64,000 nt of DNA from an uncultured Bacteroidales bacterium (lineage in GTDB: Bacteria > Bacteroidota > Bacteroidia > Bacteroidales > F082): NCBI GenBank assembly GCA_900317055.1, contig ONFF01000018.1, positions 1 to 64,000 on the forward strand, read 5' to 3'. Both the position numbers and the translations under genes were made by a program. The notes below the pieces were generated by a model that was not told where the DNA came from, ran no database searches, and saw only the letters and a list, made by a program, of their open reading frames with translations. Shown here in pieces: positions 16,807-28,486 of this stretch; position 1 is the first letter of the stretch, and each line of letters begins with the position of its first letter.

Positions 16807-17817
16807 TTATGGTAGGAAAGTCGCCACATCTTCAAGCATTTTTAAGCGTTTTACTGCTGGTTTTTGTTGTTTTCTTAGTCTATCCTTGCCAAAATGATTG
16901 CCATCTTTATCTACAAAGCAACTATCTACCACATCCCAGATAGTGGTGTTTTGAGGTAATAAGAGCACTTTTTTGACATTGACAAGTATCTTGAACAGAC
17001 AAGATAAATCGCTGATATTTCCAGTCCAAACTATTGGTGTCTTGATTTTTTCGCCCAAAAACAGGTGCTTAAAATTTGTATTAGACTCATTTTTAGAAAT
17101 GAGTTTTCGATATATCAGCTCTTCCCTAAACGCATCTATATTATCAGCTTGTTTACCCTTTGTCTTGGTGTATTTGAATGAAAGAATAACTACCTGGTTA
17201 TTTTGTTTCCTCTTTGGTTTTTCCTCAACAATAGGGACATCTATGTGGACGATTTCCTTGATGCCTACCTTGCTCGGCAACCTCTTCTGGAGGACTTGCA
17301 CAAAGAAGTCGTCAATGCTTTCTTGCTTGTCCTCTTCGATGTATTCGATGAAATGCCGCTGGAACTCCATATAACAGCGTATGAGTGCGAGAATCAGATA
17401 GTGGAAAACGAAAGTGGATTCATTCAACTGAAGTGTGTTGGAATAGTCCTTTGTGATTAAAAAGGCCTCCAAATCAAGATTGTTTCTGTTGACCACATCT
17501 TTGATTTCCGATAGATAAGAGCAGATTGACTCGTACAACTTCTTTCTGATGAATAGCACTCTATTTTGTGACATGTGCTCATCGTCACGAAACAACTCGT
17601 TTAATTGAGTGGCGATGGCGTTGTCGATGGAGCGTTTAAGATATTTAACTTTTGTGGAGACGAACGGAGCATCAAAAGTGATTTGATAGTGCGCGTCAAA
17701 CTCTTCATTAACTGGGATTGACTGGCGGAAGATTGGCTTATAATAGTCCTCGCCCCGTTTATCAGGGCGCAAGGGGTTCTTGTCAGAATACAGGATGTCT
17801 TCGATGGCTTTCATCAT
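16807..17817 (-). CDS. Unrecognised 336-residue element protein
   Basis: I do not recognise this family. It is a soluble, highly charged protein with no signal peptide or membrane segment. The N-terminal 200 residues are largely helical, including FRDDEHMSQNRVLFIRKKLY. The C-terminal part ends in a basic stretch (GKDRLRKQQKPAVKRLKM), which could contact nucleic acid. Its start overlaps the integrase stop (ATGA, 17814-17817), so it is coupled to the integrase and belongs to the element module rather than to cargo. A role in excision or regulation is possible only by position. Confidence 0.7.
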   Translation of the reverse strand: MMKAIEDILYSDKNPLRPDKRGEDYYKPIFRQSIPVNEEFDAHYQITFDAPFVSTKVKYLKRSIDNAIATQLNELFRDDEHMSQNRVLFIRKKLYESICSYLSEIKDVVNRNNLDLEAFLITKDYSNTLQLNESTFVFHYLILALIRCYMEFQRHFIEYIEEDKQESIDDFFVQVLQKRLPSKVGIKEIVHIDVPIVEEKPKRKQNNQVVILSFKYTKTKGKQADNIDAFREELIYRKLISKNESNTNFKHLFLGEKIKTPIVWTGNISDLSCLFKILVNVKKVLLLPQNTTIWDVVDSCFVDKDGNHFGKDRLRKQQKPAVKRLKMLEDVATFLP

Positions 17818-19076
17818 TGATTCTCCTCCTCAGTTTTCAAGTTGTCAATAGTGATTACTTTCGTGGTCTTCTCCTTCTTCTCATCCACGACCTTGGCATA
17901 GACTTGGGTGGTCTTGACATTGGTGTGGCCGAGCATCTTGCTGACGGTGTAGATGTCGGTGCCGCCAGCGAGCTGCAAAGTGGCATAGGTGTGACGGAAG
18001 CAATGGAAAGTGATGTGGCGGGTGATGCCTGCGGCCTCAATCCAACGCTTTAGGGGCTTGGAAATCCAAGAAGGGTCGGGAAGGTCGGGGAAGACGAGCT
18101 GCTTGGGCTTGCCTGGCTTGCCACACAGCTGAAGGGCTTGCTCGGAGATAGGCATGTATTCAACGCCTTTGGTCTTCTGCTGGGTGAAATTGAGACGATA
18201 GCCGCTGCCCTCCTTTTGGATTTCGCCCCATGTGAGTTTCTGGATGTCGCAATGGCGAAGGCCTGTAAGGGCTGAGAAGAGAGCGGCGCGTTTCATCGTG
18301 GGCTGGTCGCATGGCGTTTCAGCAAGGGTGTTCAACTCTTCCAAAGTAAGATGCTCGCGACGGCGCTCTTCACTGGTGATGCCCTTGGTGGCAGCTGCGA
18401 TGTCGGTCATCAGATAGCCATCGACGAAGGCCATCTTTAACGCTGCCTTGAAGATGCTGAAATAGGTGGAAGCGGTATTGATGGAAACGGTGCCCGACTT
18501 GTTGCCACCTTGCGGAGCGGTGATCATGAACTGCCGGAAGCTCTCAATGGTCTTGGGATTGATTTCGGAGAAGGGCCAGGGATTGCCCTCTCTGAAGATT
18601 CCCAGCAGCACCCCAACACGCTTCCAGTTGACGATGATGGATTGGGAACTCTTGGCGTGTGCCTTGGTGTTGACCTGGTTGAAATACTCTATGAAATCGC
18701 ATTTCATCTTCTGGTTCAACTCGCTCTGCTCAGCCTCGATGTCGGTGAAGAGGTCGGCATTGTCGTATTCATGCTGGCGAAGCTTGCGCACCTCATCGGC
18801 ATAGATGCAAGCCATCGTATCGGCTTCGCTCTTGCATTGGATGATACCATTGGCATCGCGCTTTGGCTTGTATGAGGTGGAAGCCTCAGTGGTTCGCGCC
18901 GTGCGGGACTTGTCCCAGATGGGGGTGGTGATGGTGCGATTCAGGGCTTCGATGACTCGCTTGGTCTTGCCGTTTTCAAAGACGGGGTAGCTTTCCAAGA
19001 TGAGATACCACTCCTTGCGGTAATCTGACTTGCGCAGCTTGACGGTGCATTTCGTTTTGACGAGCTTCTTTTTCAT
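17814..19076 (-). CDS. Tyrosine recombinase (integrase) of the mobilizable element
   Basis: 420 residues with the full tyrosine-recombinase layout: an N-terminal arm-binding region, a SAM-like core-binding domain (about 120-220), and a catalytic domain with Arg in ALTGLRHCDIQKL, HCFRHTYAT (His-x-x-Arg), the second His in KMLGHTNVKTTQVYAK and the Tyr nucleophile in the same segment. It catalyses integration and excision of the element. It overlaps the genes on both sides by the four-base ATGA pattern, forming one unit with the zinc-finger/HTH gene and the 336-residue gene. The attachment site is not evident; the element's right end should lie between 19,634 and the dnaK terminator. Confidence 0.93.
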   Translation of the reverse strand: MKKKLVKTKCTVKLRKSDYRKEWYLILESYPVFENGKTKRVIEALNRTITTPIWDKSRTARTTEASTSYKPKRDANGIIQCKSEADTMACIYADEVRKLRQHEYDNADLFTDIEAEQSELNQKMKCDFIEYFNQVNTKAHAKSSQSIIVNWKRVGVLLGIFREGNPWPFSEINPKTIESFRQFMITAPQGGNKSGTVSINTASTYFSIFKAALKMAFVDGYLMTDIAAATKGITSEERRREHLTLEELNTLAETPCDQPTMKRAALFSALTGLRHCDIQKLTWGEIQKEGSGYRLNFTQQKTKGVEYMPISEQALQLCGKPGKPKQLVFPDLPDPSWISKPLKRWIEAAGITRHITFHCFRHTYATLQLAGGTDIYTVSKMLGHTNVKTTQVYAKVVDEKKEKTTKVITIDNLKTEEENQ

Positions 19077-19633
19077 GACTTGACGGATTTGAAGAGTTTG
19101 TCGATTTCAACCTTGGGGACATAGACATAGTTGCCACGCTGACACGAGGGGATGCTCTGCTTGCGGATGGCCTTATAGACGGTGGACTCGCTTACGCCGT
19201 AAATTTCGGTAATCTGGCCGATGGTGTAGCAGTCGGATTCATCGAACTTGTAGGAGGCAGGAGTAACAGGCAACTCTTTTGGCTGCTCCTCGATGAGGGG
19301 GAACGAGGCTTCGAGATGGGCACGACTGATACGGGTGAGACGTTGACCCATGTTGATGGCGGGGATGGTGCCGTTGTTGATGAGGCGATAGAGGGAGTTG
19401 CGCGAAATGCCAAACAGGGCTACAGCCTCGGCAACGGAGATATAAGGACGGTCATCCGGAATCTTCGAGGCTTTCTCTTTGCGCTTCTGTTCGTTTTTCT
19501 CATCGCGTTTCTTAATGCGGTATGCTGCACAGGTGCAGTTGCGTGAGCAATACCAAGAAGAGACGGTCTTTGCATAGAAAAGGGTGCCGCAGACCTTGCA
19601 TTTGCGCTGGATTTTGTATTTACTTGCTGGCAT
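19073..19633 (-). CDS. Zinc-finger plus double helix-turn-helix protein (excisionase-like)
   Basis: 186 residues in three parts. The N-terminus has four cysteines (CKVCG near 12-16, then YCSRNCTC) as a small zinc ribbon. Two HTH_17/excisionase-like domains follow: one about 63-105 (YISVAEAVALFGISRNSLYR) and one about 133-180 (YTIGQITEIYGVSESTVYKA). This two-HTH form next to an integrase suggests it binds attachment-site DNA and helps direct recombination. It is the first gene of the integrase unit; its stop overlaps the integrase start. Confidence 0.8.
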   Translation of the reverse strand: MPASKYKIQRKCKVCGTLFYAKTVSSWYCSRNCTCAAYRIKKRDEKNEQKRKEKASKIPDDRPYISVAEAVALFGISRNSLYRLINNGTIPAINMGQRLTRISRAHLEASFPLIEEQPKELPVTPASYKFDESDCYTIGQITEIYGVSESTVYKAIRKQSIPSCQRGNYVYVPKVEIDKLFKSVKS

Positions 19634-19781
19634 AATATCGCTTGTTTTTATCGGTTTTTAGTAATCATAAGTACAAATAAGTTGCACTTTATCACTCTTT
19701 AAGTCATGTTGCAAATATGTTGCAAATATACAATAAAAATCCGATATACAAGCATAAATATCGAAAAAAATGAGAAAATAA
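19634..19781. other. AT-rich gap between element module and dnaK, probable element right end
   Basis: No gene here. It is very AT-rich with a short direct repeat (TTGCAAATATGTTGCAAATAT). The element's attachment site should lie in or near it because core chromosome begins with dnaK on the other side. I could not find a matching copy elsewhere in the window, so the other end is either outside or not recognisable. Confidence 0.4.
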
Positions 19782-19813
19782 AAAAGGTGTAACTTGTTGG
19801 GTTACACCTTTTT
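19782..19813 (-). terminator. Terminator after dnaK
   Basis: A 12-bp stem (AAAAGGTGTAAC / GTTACACCTTTT) around TTGTTGG, with T-rich flanks, 32 bases past the dnaK stop. The hairpin is symmetrical and could stop transcription from both sides. Confidence 0.85.
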
Positions 19814-19844
19814 GTTTGTTTTTGCTTATTGTTGGTGGTTAGTT

Positions 19845-21785
<1,941 letters not shown>

Positions 21786-21970
21786 TTCTTTGTTCTCCTA
21801 TTTTTATTTGTTACTTATTTAATTTTCATTTCGCGATTGCAAGCCCAATTCCCCTTCTAAGGGGGCAGGGGGATTGCAACGCCCGCTTTTTTGTCAATCT
21901 TTATGCCAAAAGAAAAAAACTGACAAAATGGCAATAATTTGGTTTTTGTTCCGTTTTCAGTCCAAATATC

Positions 21971-22001
21971 TTTGCCAAATCAGGGATTTTTTGTACCTTT
22001 G
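21971..22001 (+). promoter_or_regulatory. Bacteroidetes promoter (TTTG-19-TACCTTTG)
   Basis: TTTG at 21971-21974 and TACCTTTG at 21994-22001, separated by 19 bases, a textbook -33/-7 pair. Transcription would start near 22008, giving a leader of about 30 bases to the peptidase ATG at 22038. Confidence 0.8.
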
Positions 22002-22037
22002 CACCCTTATTTTTTCTAAAATTAGACCTTATTATAT

Positions 22038-23117
22038 ATGAAAAGAATACTTGCCCTATTAGTTTCCCTTTTGCTTGCTACTGTCGCTTTTTCCCAAGAT
22101 AACAACGGCTTTTTCCATAACCTGAAAGAGAAGTTTGTCGTGCATGACACTGTATATGTTTACATCACTTCGACGGATACTTTGTTTGTCGTTAACGACG
22201 AAGAGGAGGAGGACGATGATGAGGATGAAGAGTTCTCGGAAAGCATCCCAATGCCTATCGATACTCTTTACACTTTTGATAAGTTCCGCAAGGTAATTCT
22301 TTTCGATAACAACACATGGTTGTATTATAACATCGAAAAGCCCGATATTCCAACTTCGATAAGCGAGGATCATTGGGATACGGAAAGTATTCATAGCTAT
22401 AAAGACATCGCCTTGAAGGATCTTCCCGATGAGGTGACGCTTCAGCTGGTGGATTCCGTGCATGGCTATTGCATACCCCATCCCGGCCCCGTGACTTCAC
22501 AGTACAAATTCAGATGGCGTCGTCCCCACAAGGGCGTTGATATAGGCTTGGATACGGGTGACCCGGTGTACGCCGCCTTTGATGGCGTGGTGCGCGTGGA
22601 TATGCCAACCCGTATGTCGGGAGGCTATGGCAATGTTATCGTCATCAGGCATGTAAATGGGTTGGAGACTTATTACGGACACTTGTCGCAGCGTCTTGTG
22701 CAAAGTGGAGATATTGTCAAGGCTGGTGAATTGATTGGCTATGGCGGTTCTACTGGACGCTCTACGGGTCCACATCTCCATCTTGAGACCCGTTATATGG
22801 GTCAGCCTTTCGATCCCGAGCGCATATTCGACTTGGAAAACGGAACGCTTCGTTCCGAGGTGTTTGTCCTGAAAAAACACTATTTCAGCATCAACTCGCA
22901 TTATGGCATGAGCGACAAACAGTCGTTGGAGGCTTCGAAAAAAGCTCCTAAGGAAACCGGAAGCACCTCGAAGAAGATGTATCATACGGTGAGGAAGGGT
23001 GAAAACCTAAGCAAAATTGCCAAGAGATACGGTACTTCTGTCAACAAGATATGTCAGCTCAATGGCATCAGAAAGAACAAATCACTGAAGGTTGGACAAA
23101 AACTGAGAGTGAAGTAA
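22038..23117 (+). CDS. Secreted M23 metallopeptidase with LysM domain
   Basis: 359 residues. A signal peptide covers about 1-20 (LALLVSLLLATVAFSQ). An acidic stretch (EEEEDDDEDEE) follows. The M23 domain (about 150-270) has both metal-binding motifs, HKGVDIG (His-x-x-x-Asp) and HLHLE, with the GYGNVIVIRH strand between. A LysM domain at the C-terminus (YHTVRKGENLSKIAKRYG to LRVK) anchors it to peptidoglycan. It is expected to cut peptide cross-links during envelope growth or division, although some relatives only activate amidases. It has its own promoter and terminator. Confidence 0.93.
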   Translation: MKRILALLVSLLLATVAFSQDNNGFFHNLKEKFVVHDTVYVYITSTDTLFVVNDEEEEDDDEDEEFSESIPMPIDTLYTFDKFRKVILFDNNTWLYYNIEKPDIPTSISEDHWDTESIHSYKDIALKDLPDEVTLQLVDSVHGYCIPHPGPVTSQYKFRWRRPHKGVDIGLDTGDPVYAAFDGVVRVDMPTRMSGGYGNVIVIRHVNGLETYYGHLSQRLVQSGDIVKAGELIGYGGSTGRSTGPHLHLETRYMGQPFDPERIFDLENGTLRSEVFVLKKHYFSINSHYGMSDKQSLEASKKAPKETGSTSKKMYHTVRKGENLSKIAKRYGTSVNKICQLNGIRKNKSLKVGQKLRVK

Positions 23118-23121
23118 AAAC

Positions 23122-23155
23122 AAAACCCCGAAAGCCAACGACTTTCGGGGTTTTT
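23122..23155. terminator. Bidirectional terminator between M23 peptidase and lysS
   Basis: A 13-bp stem (AAAACCCCGAAAG / CTTTCGGGGTTTT) with T-runs on both strands, sitting between two convergent genes. Confidence 0.9.
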
Positions 23156-23173
23156 CTTATCAACGCGCCCAGC

Positions 23174-24886
23174 TTATTTCATCCAGGCCTCGACATCCTC
23201 CAGCTGCAAGGCAGGGATGTCGAGTTTGTTCTTCTTGCGCAAGCCGTTCAACTTCTCGCGCAGGGCAGAAGGCTTCTCGGCTTTCAGTTGCTCGATGGTG
23301 TTGTAGCCGTTGGTGAGCAACAGCGTCGCCCAAGTCTCTGCCATACCCAAGGCCATAAAGTCTTCCTTGGTGGCGTTCTTCACGACCTTCTCGGGACGCA
23401 TCATCGGGAACAGCAGCACCTCTTGGATCGTAGTCTGACCCGTGAGCAGCATCACGAAACGGTCGATACCGATGCCCATGCCCGAAGTCGGGGGCATACC
23501 GTATTCTAGCGCGCGCAGGAAGTCCTGGTCGATGAACATGGCCTCGTCGTCGCCACGCTCGCTGAGTTTCATCTGCTCCTCGAAGCGTGCCCGCTGGTCA
23601 ATGGGGTCGTTCAGCTCGGTGTAAGCATTGGCCAATTCCTTGCCGTTGACCATCAGCTCGAAGCGCTCGGTCAGTTCGGGGTTGTTGCGGTGACGCTTGC
23701 AGAGGGGCGACATCTCCACGGGATAGTCGGTGATGAAGGTCGGCTGGATGTAGGTACCTTCGCACTTCTCGCCAAAGATTTCGTCGATCAGTTTGCCCTT
23801 GCCCATCGTCTCGTCTACCTCGATGCCGAGTTGCTTGCACACCTCGCGCAGTTGGGCTTCATCCATGCCCGTGATGTCGATGCCGGTCTTCTCCTTGATG
23901 GAGTCTATCATCGTGATGCGCTTGAAGGGACGCTTGAAGCTGATTTCGTTGTCGCCCACTTTCACGGTTTCCTTGCCCAAGACATCCATCACGCAGCGAT
24001 GGATCATCTCTTCGGTGTAGTCCATCATCCAGAGGTAGTCCTTGTAGGCCACATAAATCTCAAGACCCGTGAACTCGGGGTTGTGGGTGCGGTCCATGCC
24101 CTCGTTGCGGAAGTTGCGCGAGAACTCATACACGCCCTCGAAGCCGCCCACGATGAGGCGTTTTAGGTAAAGCTCGTCGGCAATGCGGAGGTACATCGGG
24201 ATGTCCAAGGCGTTGTGGTGCGTGATGAAGGGACGCGCCGTGGCACCGCCAGGAATGGCTTGCAGCACAGGCGTTTCAACCTCCAAATAACCGCTCTCGT
24301 TGAAGAAACGGCGGATGCTGTCGATGATGCGGGTGCGGGTGATGAAGATATCCTTCACCTTGTCGTTCACCACGAGGTCGACATAACGCATACGGTAGCG
24401 CAGTTCGGGGTCATTGAATTCGTCGTACTTCACGCCGTCCTTCTCCTTGACGATGGGCAGCGGCCTCAGCGACTTGCTCAGCACCGTCAGTTCCTTGACA
24501 TGCACCGAGATTTCGCCCATCTGCGTGCGGAAGGCGAAGCCTTTCACGCCGATGAAGTCGCCGATGTCGAGCAGACGCTTGAACACCGTGTTGTACATCG
24601 TCTTGTCCTCTTCGGGGCAGATCTCGTCGCGCTTGATATACAGTTGGATGCGGCCTTTCGAGTCCTGCAGTTCGCAGAACGAGGCGGCGCCCATGATGCG
24701 GCGGCTCATGATGCGGCCTGCGAGGGTTACCTCTTGGAATTGGTCGGGGTTGTTGTCGTCAAATTGGTTGAGGATGTCCGTGGTGAACACGCTCACGGGG
24801 AACGCGGCCTGCGGATAAGGGTTGATGCCAAGCTTGTAGAGTTCGGCCAACGAATTTCTTCTGATTTGTTCCTGTTCGCTTAACAT
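23174..24886 (-). CDS. lysS: Lysyl-tRNA synthetase, class II
   Basis: About 570 residues from the ATG at 24886 ([16 protein letters not shown]), which matches the usual class II LysRS start; the frame runs 23 codons further upstream without support. The N-terminal OB-fold anticodon-binding domain ([18 protein letters not shown]) is followed by the class II core: motif 2 at [15 protein letters not shown] and motif 3 at [14 protein letters not shown]. It charges tRNA-Lys. The C-terminus carries an extra segment of about 70 residues ([20 protein letters not shown] onward) of HhH-like helical character, as in some Bacteroidetes LysRS. A TACCTTTG box lies just upstream, shared with the divergent polymerase gene. 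Confidence 0.96.
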   Translation of the reverse strand: MLSEQEQIRRNSLAELYKLGINPYPQAAFPVSVFTTDILNQFDDNNPDQFQEVTLAGRIMSRRIMGAASFCELQDSKGRIQLYIKRDEICPEEDKTMYNTVFKRLLDIGDFIGVKGFAFRTQMGEISVHVKELTVLSKSLRPLPIVKEKDGVKYDEFNDPELRYRMRYVDLVVNDKVKDIFITRTRIIDSIRRFFNESGYLEVETPVLQAIPGGATARPFITHHNALDIPMYLRIADELYLKRLIVGGFEGVYEFSRNFRNEGMDRTHNPEFTGLEIYVAYKDYLWMMDYTEEMIHRCVMDVLGKETVKVGDNEISFKRPFKRITMIDSIKEKTGIDITGMDEAQLREVCKQLGIEVDETMGKGKLIDEIFGEKCEGTYIQPTFITDYPVEMSPLCKRHRNNPELTERFELMVNGKELANAYTELNDPIDQRARFEEQMKLSERGDDEAMFIDQDFLRALEYGMPPTSGMGIGIDRFVMLLTGQTTIQEVLLFPMMRPEKVVKNATKEDFMALGMAETWATLLLTNGYNTIEQLKAEKPSALREKLNGLRKKNKLDIPALQLEDVEAWMK

Positions 24887-24973
24887 GATGCGTTGAAATT
24901 TGCCGCAAAGGTACGACTTTTTGGGACAAATTTGTATTTTTGCGACGCATTTCAAACGATTTCATCACAAGGA

Positions 24974-26107
24974 ATGAGGTTCAGCGATGTCATAGGCCAA
25001 TCCGCCGTCAAACAAAGGCTTATCCAGAGTGTGAGGGAAAACCATGTCTCTCATGCCCAACTCTTTTTGGGACCTGCCGGAAGCGGCAAGTTACCTTTGG
25101 CCTTGGCTTACGCCCAATATATCCTCTGTCCGAACCGCACCGAAACCGACAGCTGCGGCGTGTGCCCCACCTGCCAAAAGATGCAGAAACTGGTGCATCC
25201 CGACCTGCATTTTGTTGTGCCAACTGCCACCACAAAAAAGATCAAGAGCAATCCCGAATCCGACCTCTTCATGGAGGAATGGCGTGAGTATGTCATTGAA
25301 AACAAAGGTTATGTCGATACCTCAAGTTGGTACACCTTCCTTGATGTGGAGAACAAGCAGGGCTATATGTCGGTGCGCGATGCTGCCTCGCTGCTGCGAA
25401 AGTTGAGCATGAAATCCTATGAGGGCGAGTACAAGATCGCTATCATCTGGATGGCAGAAAAGATGCGCGTCGACACGGCCAACAAACTGCTGAAACTCCT
25501 TGAGGAACCGCCCGAGAAGACGGTTTTTCTGCTCATCGCGGAAGACCAAGAAGAGCTATTGGCTACCATCAAGTCGCGCACTGCTTTGGTGAAGATTCCA
25601 GCCATCGAAACTAACGCTTTGGAGAAAGCCCTTGTGGAGCGTCTGTCGTGCCAGCCTAACCAAGCTCACGATGCAGCCATGATTTCGGAAGGCAACTGGA
25701 TCACAGCCTGCCATTCGGTGCAGGATTCGGAAGAGCATAAATACTTCTTCACCACCTTCCAACAATGGATGCGGCTTTGCTTCCGTGCCGCTTATTCAGA
25801 GCTGATTGACTTTTCGAATAACATCAAGACGATTGGTCGCGAAAAGCAAAAAGAACTTTTGGAATACGGTCTGCGCATTGTCCGCAATTCATTGTTGTTT
25901 AATAACAACCTGGCGGAAATTGTCATGCTGCCCAATGATGAAAAGGTGTTCAATTCGAAGTTCGCACCGTTCGTCAATCCTGCCAATCTGGCACAAATTG
26001 CCGAACTTCTTGAAGAAGCCATGCGCCAAATTGAGCGCAACGGCTATGCACCGCTTATCTTTACGGATGTGAGTTTTAAGATGGTGGGTCTGCTGAAAAA
26101 GAAATAG
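24974..26107 (+). CDS. holB: DNA polymerase III delta' subunit (clamp loader)
   Basis: About 377 residues from the ATG at 24974 (MRFSDVIGQSAVK). The AAA+ core has a Walker A-like GPAGSGKLPLALAY and a zinc-binding CGVCPTCQKM segment. The clamp-loader stretch ANKLLKLLEEPPEKTVFLLI and an arginine-finger-like IKSRT motif follow. It forms part of the complex that loads the beta clamp at replication forks. A Walker B/DEAD box is not obvious (the position reads IAIIWMAEKM), as expected for the non-catalytic delta' subunit. It is divergent from lysS. Confidence 0.9.
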   Translation: MRFSDVIGQSAVKQRLIQSVRENHVSHAQLFLGPAGSGKLPLALAYAQYILCPNRTETDSCGVCPTCQKMQKLVHPDLHFVVPTATTKKIKSNPESDLFMEEWREYVIENKGYVDTSSWYTFLDVENKQGYMSVRDAASLLRKLSMKSYEGEYKIAIIWMAEKMRVDTANKLLKLLEEPPEKTVFLLIAEDQEELLATIKSRTALVKIPAIETNALEKALVERLSCQPNQAHDAAMISEGNWITACHSVQDSEEHKYFFTTFQQWMRLCFRAAYSELIDFSNNIKTIGREKQKELLEYGLRIVRNSLLFNNNLAEIVMLPNDEKVFNSKFAPFVNPANLAQIAELLEEAMRQIERNGYAPLIFTDVSFKMVGLLKKK

Positions 26108-26308
26108 GTTTACAGGCACTTGAAGTCATGTCATTCCTATGTTGGGATGGTGCGGTGGCATGAAAATCGAAGATTAGCTACGCTGAATCAAGGATTTCGA
26201 TGTGGTCAATCTATGGCTTCAAGGGCCGTCCAATAAGGTTAATGCTTCTTAAACCGCCTTCTGTATTTGCATGATTTGTTGACAAAAACACAAATAATTG
26301 GATATTAA
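26108..26308. other. Intergenic gap without visible features
   Basis: About 200 bases between holB and the promoter at 26309. No terminator with a clear T-run, RNA gene or credible frame is visible. Confidence 0.4.
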
Positions 26309-26339
26309 TTTGCACGAATAGAAAAATACACTATTTTTG
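26309..26339 (+). promoter_or_regulatory. Bacteroidetes promoter (TTTG-19-TATTTTTG)
   Basis: TTTG at 26309-26312 and TATTTTTG at 26332-26339 with 19 bases between. The predicted start lies about 15-20 bases before the lipoprotein ATG at 26363. Confidence 0.8.
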
Positions 26340-26362
26340 CGGCATATAATAATCAATTCAAC

Positions 26363-27382
26363 ATGAAAAACATACACTTCATTCTTATTTTATCTTATTT
26401 TATCTTTGTTTTTAGCGCTTGTAGCACTGATGTTGACCTGTATGTTGAAATGAAAGACACCCCTGTTGTATATGGTGTGTTGGATGTAACAAACGACACC
26501 AATGTCATTAAAATCATAAGGGCTTTTTCGGGAAACAACGATGACTCGTATGATGTTCATCAGATTGCCTTGATAGCTGATTCGTCAAATTATCCTGGCA
26601 TGTTGGATGCTCGTTTTATAGAATATAAAAAGGCCTCGGGACAAAGCTACTCTCCTACAGGACGCGAAATCATTTTGGACACCATGACTATCCATAATAA
26701 GCAAGAAGGCCTTTTTTATGCTCCCGACCAAAAAGTGTATTACACGACAGAGCATTTCAAAGTCAATGATGCGTATGTAAAATACAAATACAAATTGTTG
26801 ATTACCAAGTTAAACGATACTATATCTTCTGATATCGGCCTCATAGGTGGCGAGAATTTCCAAATCAGTTCTCCGATGGTGTTTTTCAAGGCAGAAAATG
26901 GTGGAATGCGAAAACTGCTTTTCACCCCTGATGACAACGAAGCTATATACCAAGTCACAATGCAATTCAATTACAAGGAATTAAGGCCAGGTCAGGATAC
27001 GGTTTACAAAAATGTCAACTGGTCATTAGGGCGTGGTAGCACTTATGATTTGGGTGTTGAAGACAGAAAACGGTATTTCACATACCATGAAGAAAGTTTA
27101 TTCAACCTGCTGTCAGAAGCCATCGGAAACGATAACTTTAATGTCGAACGCTTTTATGAGAGTTTCGTCGTTTCAATCTATGCTTATGGCAAAGAGCTGG
27201 AGGATTATATCCAATTAAATGCGGCCACTTCTGGTATTGAATATTATAGCACGAACATTCATGGAGGTTTAGGAATACTCTCTTCCTGTCATGAAATCAA
27301 AAAAAGCGTCGACATGTCCAGTCGCACAAAGACCGATTTACTTTCCAAACATTGGGGATTTAAGTATATTGGCTACAACTGA
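26363..27382 (+). CDS. Predicted lipoprotein, DUF4249-like
   Basis: 339 residues with a lipoprotein signal: hydrophobic helix and FVFSAC lipobox at about 15-20. The early strand DTPVVYGVLDVTNDTNVIKI and the late GGLGILSSCHEI segment resemble DUF4249 lipoproteins of Bacteroidetes, which often accompany TonB-dependent receptors. None is nearby, so the substrate and role are unknown. It has its own promoter and ends 9 bases from the convergent DUF4340 gene. Confidence 0.7.
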   Translation: MKNIHFILILSYFIFVFSACSTDVDLYVEMKDTPVVYGVLDVTNDTNVIKIIRAFSGNNDDSYDVHQIALIADSSNYPGMLDARFIEYKKASGQSYSPTGREIILDTMTIHNKQEGLFYAPDQKVYYTTEHFKVNDAYVKYKYKLLITKLNDTISSDIGLIGGENFQISSPMVFFKAENGGMRKLLFTPDDNEAIYQVTMQFNYKELRPGQDTVYKNVNWSLGRGSTYDLGVEDRKRYFTYHEESLFNLLSEAIGNDNFNVERFYESFVVSIYAYGKELEDYIQLNAATSGIEYYSTNIHGGLGILSSCHEIKKSVDMSSRTKTDLLSKHWGFKYIGYN

Positions 27383-27391
27383 AGACAGGTA

Positions 27392-28486
27392 TTACTCTAA
27401 TACTTCAATTGTCCCCATCTCAAATTGGATTGGGTGACCAGCCTCGTAATAGCGTACATCATGTAGCACCTTGTCGAAAACATAGTTCTGAATCAGCACG
27501 AAGTCCTTGCCGTCGTTGACGAGACCATACATGCGGTCACGATCGATGTCGCCAAGTTCACCCATGTCATTTACGCCGTTCAGTACTAACTTCTTAAAGG
27601 TTCTCATGTCTTGCTTGTTGCCGTCTTTGTCTGTCACGACAAGATAATGCAGGAATGGAGAGCCGGTGATGGAATCGATGCGCTCCTGTGGCAAAGTGTT
27701 GGTGAGCAGGGCCTCGAAACGTAGGTCGCTGAACGATGACATGAGGTTGATAACCTTCAAAGTGTCGTAAGGCAATTCTTGATTGTCGATCAGGCGCGTG
27801 AGTTTGTACTGGTGCTTTCCGATATTGTCAATGCGAAAACTACCTTCAGGGTCTTCGTTGAAGTCCACCTCAATCGATTGAATGTCGGCCATGTTCTCAT
27901 GGAAGATGGTATGGTCGCGCCAGTCATCCGGATTGGCGGTAAAGCGTGTAGTGATGAAGCCGCGGAAACTGGGGATATAAACGATATATGCCTTGTCGGC
28001 ACCTTCCTTCAACATGAATGTGCCGCTGCTGTCCATGGTGGCATCACCTACATAGAATACCTTGGTGCGTTTTTCGTGATAGAATAGCTTGATTTTGTCG
28101 AACAGATTGATGCGTGGCACCATTTGGTAGATTTCTACCTTGGTGCTTTGCGAAGCCATTTGCTTGACGATGTTGTCGTGACTGGCAACTGAGACGGGCA
28201 TCTTGACACGTATCTTGTATAAGGTCGTAAGCAGGTGTTGCACTTGCTTTGGATGTGCCGTGTAGGTTCCGTTGAGCATCCAGCCGTGTTCCTGACGTTC
28301 GAGTAGCGACTCTCTGTCCTTGCGGTCAGCCAAATAGATTTTGGTGACAGAAGCTGTGTCCCACACTTGGAAGTCCGATGACTCGCCCTCTAGTGTAGAG
28401 AGGTAACGGTTGTTCCAAACCAGGAGGACTGCAATGACAACTAAAATAGCTGTGATGATTATTGTGATGCGATTATTTTTCTTCAT
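27392..28486 (-). CDS. DUF4340 membrane-anchored protein
   Basis: About 364 residues from the ATG at 28486 (MKKNNRITIIITAI). One N-terminal membrane helix (about 6-26) is followed by an extracytoplasmic region with the DUF4340 pattern (VWDTASVTKIYLADRKDRES; GWMLNGTYTAHPKQVQHLLT). The start overlaps the gldG stop by 14 bases, so it is coupled to gldF and gldG. DUF4340 proteins commonly follow ABC-2 permease/GldG-type genes and presumably act with that transporter. Confidence 0.85.
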   Translation of the reverse strand: MKKNNRITIIITAILVVIAVLLVWNNRYLSTLEGESSDFQVWDTASVTKIYLADRKDRESLLERQEHGWMLNGTYTAHPKQVQHLLTTLYKIRVKMPVSVASHDNIVKQMASQSTKVEIYQMVPRINLFDKIKLFYHEKRTKVFYVGDATMDSSGTFMLKEGADKAYIVYIPSFRGFITTRFTANPDDWRDHTIFHENMADIQSIEVDFNEDPEGSFRIDNIGKHQYKLTRLIDNQELPYDTLKVINLMSSFSDLRFEALLTNTLPQERIDSITGSPFLHYLVVTDKDGNKQDMRTFKKLVLNGVNDMGELGDIDRDRMYGLVNDGKDFVLIQNYVFDKVLHDVRYYEAGHPIQFEMGTIEVLE

